A stretch of 9,146 nt of DNA from Bog-756 sp050014755 (lineage in GTDB: Bacteria > Actinomycetota > Acidimicrobiia > Acidimicrobiales > RAAP-2): contig JBEKCS010000097.1 in assembly GCA_050014755.1 (NCBI GenBank), positions 1 to 9,146 on the forward strand. Direction: 5' to 3'. The notes beneath the pieces were generated by a model. The model did no database searches. It was not told where the DNA came from and saw nothing but the letters and a program-made list of their open reading frames with translations. Of the stretch, positions 1-6,454 are shown in pieces. Both the position numbers and the translations under genes were made by a program. Positions within the stretch are counted from its first letter, which is position 1. Every line of letters begins with the position of its first letter.

Positions 1-20
1 GGGGGGGGGGGGGGCGGGGG
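1..20. other. Poly-G run at contig edge, probable artefact
   Basis: Fourteen G residues, one C and five more G open the window. Nothing else in the window resembles this. Such runs at a contig end are typical of no-signal calls in two-colour Illumina chemistry or of a collapsed assembly end. A true G-tract cannot be excluded. The practical meaning is that the real sequence probably starts near base 20 and that upstream context of the first gene is lost. Confidence 0.75.
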
Positions 21-92
21 AGTCGCTCATGGCAGGGGACGGTACCCCACGCCGGAACGGTTGGTAACGTCCGCAGCCATGGGAGACCCGAC

Positions 93-1244
93 GTGCACCT
101 CGCCCTGACCGACGAGCAGCTGGACCTGCAGGCGACCCTCCGGTCGTACTTCGCCGACCTGGCGTCGTCCGGACCGGGCGGCGGTCGCCCGGGCTATGTC
201 GAGACCATCGCGAAGATGGGGTCGGACGGCTGGCTCGGCCTCGGGTGGCCCGTCGAGTACGGCGGACACGGGCGGGGGCCCGTCGACCAGATGATCTTCG
301 TCGAGGAGTCGCACTGGGCCGGTGTGCCGCTCCCCCTGCTGACCCTCAACAGCGTGGGCCCGGCCATCATGCAGCTCGGCACCGAGGAGCAGAAGGAGCG
401 CTTCCTCCCCGCCATCCTGCGTGGCGAGGTCCACTTCTCCATCGGGTACACCGAGCCGACGGCCGGTACCGACCTGGCGTCACTGCGGACCCGGGCCGTG
501 CGGGACGGCGACGAGTACGTGATCAACGGCGAGAAGCTGTACACCAGCGCCATCCAGTACGCCGACTACGTGTGGCTGGCGGCCCGCACCGATCCCGATG
601 CCGCGAAGCACAAGGGGCTGTCGGTGTTCATCGTCCCGGTCGACGCCCCCGGGTTCAGCTGGACGCCGCTGCCCACCATGGCCGGCGAGTTCACCAGCTC
701 CACGTTCTACGAGGACGTCCGGGTGCCGGCGGCCAACCTGGTCGGCGAGGAGAACGGCGGGTGGACACTGATCACCAACCAGCTCAACTTCGAACGGGTG
801 GCCATCTGCCCGGTCTCGGGCATCCTGCGCAGCATCGCCGAGGTCCGGACCTGGGCCCAGGAGGAGCGATTGGACGACGGCCGCCGGGTCATCGACCAGG
901 AGTGGGTCCAGGTGCACCTGGCTCGGCTGTGGGCCCGCGCCGAGTACCTGAAGCTCATCAATTGGAAGGTGGCGTGGGCGGCGGGCACGGGGCTGAGTCC
1001 GGCCGACGCCTCGGCCACCAAGGTCTACGGGAGCGAGTTCGCCCTCGAGGCCTACCGCGTGCTGCTGGAGATCGTGGGGCAGGCCGGCTACCTGGCCGAG
1101 GGCTCGCCCGGCGCCGTCCTCGGCGGCCATCTCGAACAGCGGGCCCGGAGCCAGACCATCTTCACATTCGGCGGCGGTACCAACGAGATCCAGCGGGACA
1201 TCATCTCGTGGGTCGGGCTCGGTCTCCCGCGGGCCAAACGGTGA
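93..1244 (+). CDS. Acyl-CoA dehydrogenase, FadE29-like
   Basis: FAD-dependent enzyme of 383 residues that would introduce the alpha,beta double bond into an acyl-CoA in the cytoplasm. The fold reads in order: N-terminal helical domain (LTDEQLDLQ at 6-13, GWLGLGWPVEYGG at 46-58), the middle beta domain with the family signature YTEPTAGTDLAS (119-130) and NGEKLYTS (145-152), the segment FYEDVRVPAANLVGEENGGW (205-224), and the C-terminal helical domain ending in FGGGTNEIQRD (359-369). From memory, the stretch FLPAILRGEVHFSIGYTEP and the AAKHKG segment closely resemble mycobacterial FadE29, half of the FadE28/FadE29 heteromeric enzyme of steroid side-chain breakdown. The Glu of the usual YEGT motif is replaced by Gly361, so the base must be elsewhere or in a partner subunit. 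The start is GTG, with GGGAG (81-85) seven bases upstream; the nearby ATG at 79 is in another frame. Any partner gene would lie off the left edge. The family is sure; the substrate is not known. Confidence 0.93.
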   Translation: MHLALTDEQLDLQATLRSYFADLASSGPGGGRPGYVETIAKMGSDGWLGLGWPVEYGGHGRGPVDQMIFVEESHWAGVPLPLLTLNSVGPAIMQLGTEEQKERFLPAILRGEVHFSIGYTEPTAGTDLASLRTRAVRDGDEYVINGEKLYTSAIQYADYVWLAARTDPDAAKHKGLSVFIVPVDAPGFSWTPLPTMAGEFTSSTFYEDVRVPAANLVGEENGGWTLITNQLNFERVAICPVSGILRSIAEVRTWAQEERLDDGRRVIDQEWVQVHLARLWARAEYLKLINWKVAWAAGTGLSPADASATKVYGSEFALEAYRVLLEIVGQAGYLAEGSPGAVLGGHLEQRARSQTIFTFGGGTNEIQRDIISWVGLGLPRAKR

Positions 1245-1269
1245 TCGTGGCCCTGTCATGAGGATCGCG

Positions 1270-1284
1270 GGGTCCTAGGGACCC
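1270..1284 (+). terminator. Short hairpin after the acyl-CoA dehydrogenase
   Basis: GGGTCC (1270-1275) and GGACCC (1279-1284) form a perfect 6-bp inverted repeat around TAG, starting 25 bases after the stop codon. No T-tract follows. It may be a weak terminator, or chance in GC-rich DNA. Confidence 0.3.
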
Positions 1285-1289
1285 GGTCG

Positions 1290-1311
1290 ACACTGGCGGC
1301 CGAGGCAGTGT
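1290..1311. repeat. Inverted repeat upstream of the DUF2630 gene
   Basis: ACACTG (1290-1295) and CAGTGT (1306-1311) are perfect inverted copies separated by ten bases. This dyad lies about 60 bases before the DUF2630 start, where an operator could sit. It could equally be an RNA hairpin or chance. No clear promoter is visible between 1245 and 1372. Confidence 0.25.
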
Positions 1312-1372
1312 GCACGACACCGGCCGTCTCCGCCGTAGCCTCCGAGTGGATCGGCGAGGAGAGGAGCCCACC

Positions 1373-1615
1373 ATGGATGACGATCAGATCATCGCCCACA
1401 TCACCAAGCTCGCTGGTGAGGAGCGGCGGCTCGAGGAGGGACACATGGGCGAGGTCCTGTCGCCCGAGGAGCACGCCAGGCTCCACGCGATCGAACGCAC
1501 GCTCGACCAGCTGTGGGACCTGCTGCGGCAGCGACGCGCCCTGCGCGGATCGGGCGGGCTCCCCGACGCGGCGGTCCCCCGGCCCGAGGGGACCGTCGAG
1601 AGCTACCTCCAGTAG
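1373..1615 (+). CDS. DUF2630 family protein
   Basis: Small acidic-to-basic helical protein of 80 residues. It starts MDDDQIIAHITKLAGEE, continues with LSPEEHARLHAIERTLDQ (29-46), then WDLLRQRRALR (48-58) and ends VESYLQ. These are the hallmarks of DUF2630, a short actinobacterial family of unknown function whose members are predicted helical hairpins of about this size. The ATG at 1373 is chosen because an AGGAG-type ribosome binding site (GAGGAG, 1361-1366) lies six bases upstream and because family members start with this M-D-D motif. A longer frame from GTG 1310 would add 21 unrelated residues without a better binding site. It lies 128 bases after the acyl-CoA dehydrogenase on the same strand, so co-transcription is possible but not shown. 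Family members have no established biochemical role, and none is assigned here. Confidence 0.88.
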   Translation: MDDDQIIAHITKLAGEERRLEEGHMGEVLSPEEHARLHAIERTLDQLWDLLRQRRALRGSGGLPDAAVPRPEGTVESYLQ

Positions 1616-1703
1616 TTCTTTTCCACTCGTCGTCCTCCCGTCATCGTCGCGCCGGACCACCGGGGCCCGGCGGGTCGATCCGGCCTACACTCCGCCCGAA
1701 CGG

Positions 1704-1727
1704 GACGGGCCGACGGGTGGCCCGTCG
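1704..1727 (+). promoter_or_regulatory. Two overlapping, mutually exclusive hairpins
   Basis: GACGGGCC (1704-1711) pairs perfectly with GGCCCGTC (1719-1726). Alternatively CGACGGG (1711-1717) pairs perfectly with CCCGTCG (1721-1727). Both cannot form at once. They lie between the DUF2630 stop and the binding site of the next hydrolase. A simple terminator for the upstream gene or leader structure for the downstream gene are both possible. The region 1616-1703 also has a looser dyad, CGCCGG/CCGGCG (1650-1655 and 1667-1672). Confidence 0.35.
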
Positions 1728-1758
1728 GACGACCGGCACCGACGAGGAAGGACTTCCC

Positions 1759-2547
1759 ATGAGCACAGCAACAGTCGGCGGGACGACGATCGCCTACGAC
1801 GACACCGGCGGGGACGGGCCGGTGGTCGTGCTGGCCCACGGATTCCTCATGGACCGCACCATGTTCGGGCCCCAGGTGGCCGCGTTGCGCGACGACTACC
1901 GGGTGATCACCTGGGACGAGCGGGGGTTCGGCGAGACCGTCTACGACGGCGAGCCGTTCACCTACTGGGACTCGGCCGCCGACTGCCTGGGTCTCATGGA
2001 CCATCTGGGGATCGACCGGGCCGTGGTCGGCGGCATGTCCCAGGGCGGGTTCATCTCCCTGCGCGTCGCGTTGCTCGCCCCTGAGCGTGTCCGGGGCCTC
2101 GTACTGCTCGACACCCAGGCCGGGACCGAGGACGCCGAGGTCATCCCGCTGTACCAGGGGATGATCGACGACTGGGTGGCCAATGGGCCCTCGGACGAGC
2201 TGGCGGCCACCACCGCGTCGATCATCATCGGGGAGCCCGAGCTGTCGGATGCATGGGCGGCCATCTGGAAGGCCCGCCCCCCCGAGGAGCTCCGCAACCC
2301 GGGGAACGCGCTCATCGAGCGCGAGAGCATCGCCGACCGGCTCGGAGAGATCACCGCGCCGGCATTGGTGGTCCACGGCACCTCGGACGTGGCCATCACG
2401 ATGGACAAGGCCGAGGCCCTGGCGGCCGCGCTCCCGGGATGCGCGGGTGTGGTCACCGTCGAAGGCGGGAGCCACTCGGCCAACCTGACCCACCCCGGTC
2501 CGGTCAACGACGCCATCCTCGCCTTTCTGGCCGGACTGCCCGACTGA
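1759..2547 (+). CDS. Alpha/beta hydrolase
   Basis: Cytoplasmic alpha/beta-fold hydrolase of 262 residues, with no signal peptide. The oxyanion-loop motif HGF is at 27-29 and WDERGFG at 52-58. The nucleophile elbow GMSQG places the catalytic Ser at 94. The likely acid is Asp210 in HGTSD, and the likely catalytic His is 239 in GGSHS. The insert between about 125 and 190 is the cap region. This complete triad and length fit the large esterase, enol-lactonase and haloperoxidase-like group; the sequence does not fix the substrate. The start ATG follows AGGAAGGA (1745-1752) with six bases of spacing; a longer open frame upstream from 1513 runs inside the DUF2630 gene and lacks hydrolase features. 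It ends 15 bases from the stop of the convergent lipoprotein gene. Whether it serves the fatty-acid or steroid chemistry suggested by the first gene is speculation. Confidence 0.93.
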   Translation: MSTATVGGTTIAYDDTGGDGPVVVLAHGFLMDRTMFGPQVAALRDDYRVITWDERGFGETVYDGEPFTYWDSAADCLGLMDHLGIDRAVVGGMSQGGFISLRVALLAPERVRGLVLLDTQAGTEDAEVIPLYQGMIDDWVANGPSDELAATTASIIIGEPELSDAWAAIWKARPPEELRNPGNALIERESIADRLGEITAPALVVHGTSDVAITMDKAEALAAALPGCAGVVTVEGGSHSANLTHPGPVNDAILAFLAGLPD

Positions 2548-2551
2548 GCGG

Positions 2552-2572
2552 GCAGGGCCGGTTCAGCCCTGC
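2552..2572. terminator. Bidirectional terminator hairpin between convergent genes
   Basis: GCAGGGC (2552-2558) and GCCCTGC (2566-2572) form a perfect 7-bp stem with a 7-base loop. It lies just after the plus-strand hydrolase stop and overlaps the last codons and stop of the minus-strand lipoprotein gene. Position and symmetry fit a shared terminator. Neither side has a strong T-tract, which is common in high-GC actinobacteria. Confidence 0.55.
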
Positions 2573-4260
2573 GGTGTGAGCGTGGAGGCGACCGGTAGCG
2601 CCAGACGGATCGACGAGAAGTCCACCGAACCGCCCAGACGGGGCGTCGCGTAGGCCACCGTGGTGGCCACCAGCTGCAGTTCGACGTGCGACGCCGGGGT
2701 GGCGGTGTAGGCCACGATCTCCAGCGGTATCGAGACGGTGTGGGTCGACCCGTCCAGGGTGACGGGGACCGGGGTGACCTGGTTGCCGAGGACCAGCCCG
2801 GTCGAGGTGTCGACGAGCTGGGCGAAGACCCGTGTCGGCCGGGTCCCGGGGGCCACCGTGCCCCGGTAGGAGAGGACCACCCGTGGCGCCCCGACGATCA
2901 CGCCCGAACGGGGGAACGCGACGGGGACGTCGACGGCGTCGGTGGCCGGCGCCGGGGTGATCGGGGCGACCAGTGCGCCGAGTTCCTGGCCGGCCGGTGT
3001 CCGGGTGGTCGGGCCCGATCCACCCGAAGCGACCAGGTCCAGGGTGCCCGATCCCGACGCGGTGACCGGAGACCCGAGGGGCACCGGGTAGGACGGGGCC
3101 GAGTACGTGGTCCCGTTCTGGTCGACGAACGTGAAGGCGGGGCCGGTGTCGACCGAGGTGTCCCGCTGCACGTAGCGCTTGAGCCAGGCCAGCGTGGCCT
3201 GCTCGGGTGCGTCCACGTTGCCGGGATCGGTCAGACAGACCCCGTGGCCGCCGCAGAACCACTGCATGGCGGTGGTGACACCGTCGGCCCGCAGGGCCTC
3301 GTAGTTGTCGACCCCCTCCTGGAGGGTGAAGAGCGTGTCGACCGTCCCTTGGACGAAGAGGGTGGGGATGTGGATCCGGTCGAGCAGCTGGGACGGCCCC
3401 CGGGCGGCGAACCAGGCGATCTCGGCCGGCGTGATGACTCCGGTGGTCCGGCCCGACGCGGCGGCGGCCGTGACCTCGCTGGCCACATGGTCGCTCGAGG
3501 AGAGGTTGGTCAGGATGCTCGACCACCCGATCTTGTACGTCCCCGACTTGTCGAGGCTGGTGGCCAGCGAGTTCCAGGCGATGGTGGGCACGATGGCGTC
3601 GATCCGGCAGTCGATGGCTGCCGTCACCAGCTGGATGCCGCCGCCGTAGGAGCCGCCGACCATCCCCGTCCGCGGGTCACCCGGGGCGTCGAGCTGCACG
3701 CCGGGCAACGTGGCGATCCAGTCGATGAGCGTGCTCACGTCCCGGGCCTCGTAGGCGGGGCTGTCGACCTCGGCGTCGCCCCCCGAGTGGCCGAAGCCGC
3801 GCGGGTCCCAGGTCAGCACGTTGTACCCGGCGGCCAGGAGGTCCTTGATGGGCAGTCCCCCGAGGATCCCCTGGCCGGTGGTGTCGGTGTCGCCGGAGAG
3901 GCTCCAACCCGGGCCCATCAACACGGTCGGATGGGGTCCGGGTCCGGCGCTCGGGACGTAGGTCGACACCGGGAACCAGTGGGCGCGGATCACGGTGCCG
4001 TCGAACGAGGTGACGTTCCAGTCGGTGGGGACCCCGGGTACCGGCGTCGCCCGCACGGGGTGGGCGGGCAGTGCGTAGTGGCACAACGTGGTGGACGCGG
4101 ACGACGCAGTACCGGTCGTCCGGGTCGTTGCCGGCGACGACGACGCGGACGAGCATCCGGCCAGCGTCGTCATCAGCATGACGGCCAGGAGGGCACCTGC
4201 CCGGGCTGCCCGGCGTCCGCGACGGCAGGAAGTGGGCGTCGGGTGTCCGGGAGCGCTCAT
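2563..4260 (-). CDS. Secreted lipoprotein hydrolase, S15/CocE type
   Basis: Protein of 565 residues predicted to be exported and lipid-anchored. The N-terminus has an arginine-rich n-region (14-20), a hydrophobic stretch (22-33) and the lipobox LAGC with Cys36. A Ser/Thr/Ala-rich linker follows (37-59). The alpha/beta hydrolase core carries WDPRGFGHSGG (151-161), nucleophile elbow GGSYGG with Ser204, a likely acid at Asp308 (GTVDTLF) and a likely catalytic His339 in CGGHG. Residues from about 375 to the end are beta-rich and match the non-catalytic jelly-roll domain at the C-terminus of X-Pro dipeptidyl-peptidase/CocE-NonD proteins. Known members hydrolyse prolyl peptides, cocaine-like esters or beta-lactam esters, so peptide versus ester substrate cannot be decided. 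Cys336 and Cys342 flank the His and could form a disulfide. The ATG at 4260 gives a proper signal peptide; its ribosome binding site is weak. Upstream extension through the formate ligase region is a frame artefact. It lies 94 bases behind formate ligase. Confidence 0.9.
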   Translation of the reverse strand: MSAPGHPTPTSCRRGRRAARAGALLAVMLMTTLAGCSSASSSPATTRTTGTASSASTTLCHYALPAHPVRATPVPGVPTDWNVTSFDGTVIRAHWFPVSTYVPSAGPGPHPTVLMGPGWSLSGDTDTTGQGILGGLPIKDLLAAGYNVLTWDPRGFGHSGGDAEVDSPAYEARDVSTLIDWIATLPGVQLDAPGDPRTGMVGGSYGGGIQLVTAAIDCRIDAIVPTIAWNSLATSLDKSGTYKIGWSSILTNLSSSDHVASEVTAAAASGRTTGVITPAEIAWFAARGPSQLLDRIHIPTLFVQGTVDTLFTLQEGVDNYEALRADGVTTAMQWFCGGHGVCLTDPGNVDAPEQATLAWLKRYVQRDTSVDTGPAFTFVDQNGTTYSAPSYPVPLGSPVTASGSGTLDLVASGGSGPTTRTPAGQELGALVAPITPAPATDAVDVPVAFPRSGVIVGAPRVVLSYRGTVAPGTRPTRVFAQLVDTSTGLVLGNQVTPVPVTLDGSTHTVSIPLEIVAYTATPASHVELQLVATTVAYATPRLGGSVDFSSIRLALPVASTLTPQG

Positions 4261-4301
4261 CAGCGGAGTGTTGCATCGGACCGGGTGGAGAACAAGGACG
4301 A

Positions 4302-4328
4302 CGGGCGTCCCCTCCGGTGGACGGCCCG
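4302..4328 (-). terminator. Terminator-like hairpin after formate ligase
   Basis: CGGGCGTCC (4302-4310) and GGACGGCCCG (4319-4328) pair over nine base pairs with one bulged base and an eight-base loop. On the minus strand this begins 26 bases after the formate ligase stop and is followed by a mildly T-rich stretch, TCCTTGTTCT. It would separate the formate ligase transcript from the lipoprotein gene, which then needs its own promoter in a short space. Read-through to form an operon remains possible. Confidence 0.45.
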
Positions 4329-4354
4329 GAGTCGGGGCGACCTGCCGTGCCCGT

Positions 4355-6061
4355 TCAGTAGAGGCCGACGACCTCCCCGGCGTCGTCGATGTCGATGTCG
4401 AACGCGGCGGGATGGGAGCCGAGACCGGGCATGGTACGCATGTCGCCGCAGATGGCGTACGCGAACCCGGCACCGGCCGACAGGCGGACCTCGCGTACCG
4501 GGAGGCGCCATCCGGTTGGTGCACCCCTGAGGGTGGGGTCCGACGAGATCGACAGGTGGGTCTTGGCGATGCAGACCGGTAGCCCGCCGAATCCGCCTGC
4601 TTCCAGCTGGTCGATCCGACGCGCGGCCGCCGGCATGTAGTCGACCCCGTCGGCTCCGTAGACCCGGGTGGCGACGGCTTCGATCTTCTCGCGCAATGAC
4701 GCCTGCAGCGGGTAGAGGAAGGCGAACGTGCTCGGCTCCTCGGCCGCGGCGCACACCGCCTCGGCCAGTTCGACCGCCCCCGCTCCGCCGTCGGCGAAGT
4801 GCGTGGAGACGGCACAGCGGACACCCAACGACGCGGCGATCTCCCGGATGGCGTCGTACTCGCTCGGGAAGTCGCCGGGGAAGGCGTTGACGGCGACCAC
4901 GGGGGTCACCCCGTGGAGGAGGACGTTGGCGATCTGCTTGGCCAGGTTGGCTCCTCCGAGGCGCACCTCGTCGGGGTTCTCCTCCAGCAGCGCCGGTGGC
5001 AGGGGCTTTCCCGCCACGATCCGGTGGGCCCCCGAGTGGGCCTTGAGGGCCCGGACGGTGGTGACGACGACGGCGGCATCGGGGACGAGTCCGGAGACCC
5101 GGCACTTGATGTTGAAGAACCGCTCCGCACCCATGTCCGCCCCGAACCCCGCCTCGGTGATCAAGACGTCGCCGGTGTGGATCCCGATCCGGTCGGCGAC
5201 GATCGACGAGTTGCCGTGGGCGATGTTGCCGAAGGGGCCGGCGTGCACCAGGACCGGGGTGTTCTCCAGGGTCTGGAGGAGGTTGGGCTTCAACGCCTCG
5301 CGCATGATCACCGCCATGGCGCCGGCGCCGCGGACGTCTTCCGCGGTCACCGGCCGGCCCGACGTGTCGAAGCCGACCACGATGGCCCCGAGCCTCCGTC
5401 GCATGTCGGCCAGCGATGTCGACAGGGCGAGCACCGCCATGACCTCGGACGCGGCGGTGATGTCGAACCCCGCCTGGCGTGGCACGCCGTCCTCGGAGGT
5501 GCCGAGCCCGATCACCACGTTGCGCAGGCTCCGGTCGTTGACGTCGAGGACCCGGCGCCACGTGATGTCGTGGATGTCCAGGTCGAGCACGTTGCCGTGG
5601 TACAGGTGGTTGTCGACGATGGCCGCCAGGGTGTTGTGGGCGGCGGTGACCGCGTGCATGTCGCCGGTCAGGTGCAGGTTGAGCGCCTCGAACGGCGCGG
5701 CCTGGCTGTAGCCGCCGCCCGCGGCACCCCCTTTGATGCCGAAGGTCGGGCCCATCGACGACTGGCGGATGGCGGCCGTGGCCCGTTTGCCGATGTGGGC
5801 CATCCCCTGGGCCAGGCCGATGGTGGTCGTCGTCTTCCCCTCGCCGAGCGGAGTGGGGGTGACGGCGGTGACCACGACGTAGCGGGCCCGGGGCCGGTCG
5901 GCGAGGGCGAGCTCTGCGTCCAGGGAGATCTTGGCGACGTAGCGGCCATAGGGGTCGAGCAGGTCGTCGTCGATCCCCATGCCGGCGGCCACGTCGGCGA
6001 TGGGGAGGAGCGAGGCGTGGCGGGCGATCTCGAGTGCGGTCGGCTGGCGGGTGGATGTCAT
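4355..6061 (-). CDS. fhs: Formate--tetrahydrofolate ligase
   Basis: Cytoplasmic ATP-dependent enzyme that joins formate to tetrahydrofolate to give 10-formyl-THF, feeding purine and formyl-methionine synthesis or one-carbon assimilation. The protein has 568 residues, usual for the family. The nucleotide-binding loop TPLGEGKTTTT is at 70-80, preceded by VTAVTP. The second signature MGPTFGIKGGAAGGGYSQ is at 103-120, and LNLHLTGDMHAVTAAHN (127-143) follows. The C-terminal third contains FADGGAGA and SYSLGKSP-equivalent family segments and ends VVGLY. The start is placed at ATG 6061 because GGAGAGGA (6066-6073 on the opposite strand) sits just upstream at good spacing. An in-frame ATG at 6106 would add 15 residues and lacks a binding site. 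The usual partner genes (folD, fchA, glyA) are not in the window. The identity is near certain; the gene is also called ftfL. Confidence 0.97.
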   Translation of the reverse strand: MTSTRQPTALEIARHASLLPIADVAAGMGIDDDLLDPYGRYVAKISLDAELALADRPRARYVVVTAVTPTPLGEGKTTTTIGLAQGMAHIGKRATAAIRQSSMGPTFGIKGGAAGGGYSQAAPFEALNLHLTGDMHAVTAAHNTLAAIVDNHLYHGNVLDLDIHDITWRRVLDVNDRSLRNVVIGLGTSEDGVPRQAGFDITAASEVMAVLALSTSLADMRRRLGAIVVGFDTSGRPVTAEDVRGAGAMAVIMREALKPNLLQTLENTPVLVHAGPFGNIAHGNSSIVADRIGIHTGDVLITEAGFGADMGAERFFNIKCRVSGLVPDAAVVVTTVRALKAHSGAHRIVAGKPLPPALLEENPDEVRLGGANLAKQIANVLLHGVTPVVAVNAFPGDFPSEYDAIREIAASLGVRCAVSTHFADGGAGAVELAEAVCAAAEEPSTFAFLYPLQASLREKIEAVATRVYGADGVDYMPAAARRIDQLEAGGFGGLPVCIAKTHLSISSDPTLRGAPTGWRLPVREVRLSAGAGFAYAICGDMRTMPGLGSHPAAFDIDIDDAGEVVGLY

Positions 6062-6406
6062 GGCGTCCTCTCCAGACCGGGCCGGGCACGGGATGGGCAC
6101 CGGCACCGGGCCGGACTGTACTGCGGACGGGTGGCCGGATTCCGGACCGCGGTTCGATGCGCCGGCTGCGCACCCGCAACACCGTTGTCCGCATCAGGAC
6201 CACGCGCCGTACCGCCGGCGGGGTTGTCGCGCCGTGGCGTGTGTGCGGTCACGGAACGGTCATCTGGGGAGGCGAAGTTGCCAAGAAGGGTTGACACGTG
6301 GACGGGCGATCGTTACTGTTCTAAATCTGATGTAACCAATCATCTATGTAGGAAAAGTGGACCCCAGACCGAGGGACCCGCTCCAGGCAGGGAAAGGAAC
6401 AGCGAC
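6062..6406. other. Divergent intergenic region
   Basis: This stretch separates formate ligase (leftward) from the exported-protein genes (rightward). The rightward promoter is at 6291-6319. For the leftward gene only a possible -10 is seen (TACAGT on the minus strand, 6115-6120) without a convincing -35. A 5-bp dyad TGCGC/GCGCA lies at 6158-6172. Bases 6313-6353 are strikingly AT-rich for this window and would be the start of the rightward transcript. No protein gene or RNA gene is recognised here. Confidence 0.7.
6291..6319 (+). promoter_or_regulatory. Sigma-70-type promoter
   Basis: A perfect -35 hexamer TTGACA (6291-6296) is followed after exactly 17 bases by TACTGT (6314-6319), which keeps the key TA and final T of a -10 hexamer. 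Transcription would begin near 6326, giving about 80 bases of leader before the short leader frame and about 125 before the exported-protein gene. This is the best promoter match in the window and suggests strong housekeeping-type expression. It was identified by eye. Confidence 0.72.
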
Positions 6407-6454
6407 ATGAACAAGTCCCAAGTAACCACGCAGGCCGGGAGGGAGTCACTGTGA
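6407..6454 (+). CDS. Putative 15-residue leader peptide
   Basis: ATG at 6407 opens the short frame MNKSQVTTQAGRESL. It has an excellent ribosome binding site (AAAGGA, 6393-6398, eight bases upstream), better spaced than that of the gene it precedes. Its TGA stop (6452-6454) overlaps the GTG start of the downstream gene in the classic GTGA arrangement, and the downstream ribosome binding site (GGGAGGGAG, 6437-6445) lies within the leader. This suggests translational coupling. The peptide has no run of a single amino acid, so a classical amino-acid attenuator is not indicated. It may also be a chance frame, or a relic of an earlier start separated by a frameshift. No homologue is recognised. 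Confidence 0.45.
   Translation: MNKSQVTTQAGRESL

Noticed and set aside
1513..1758. N-terminal extension of the plus-strand hydrolase to 344 residues
   Set aside because: It overlaps the DUF2630 gene in another frame and has low-complexity Arg/Pro/Gly content; ATG 1759 has a strong ribosome binding site and begins a typical hydrolase.
4262..4295. Possible minus-strand promoter for the lipoprotein gene (TTGTTC, 17 bases, AACACT)
   Set aside because: Each hexamer matches only three of six consensus positions, and the -10 would lie almost on the start codon.
2686..4530. 614-residue plus-strand open frame
   Set aside because: It lies opposite the lipoprotein and formate ligase genes and has the Gly/Arg/Asp-rich makeup of a GC-driven shadow frame, with no recognisable domain.
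4261..4824. N-terminal extension of the lipoprotein hydrolase frame to a 753-residue protein
   Set aside because: The added residues are Arg/Ser/Pro-rich antisense-type sequence out of frame with formate ligase, while ATG 4260 begins a textbook lipoprotein signal peptide.
6115..6143. Possible minus-strand promoter for formate ligase (TACAGT as -10)
   Set aside because: No acceptable -35 is found at 16-18 bases upstream; the hexamer alone is not enough.
4799..6454. 551-residue plus-strand open frame ending in the leader peptide
   Set aside because: Nearly all of it is antisense to formate ligase and of shadow composition. Only its last 15 codons, after the ribosome binding site at 6393, are considered as a separate leader.
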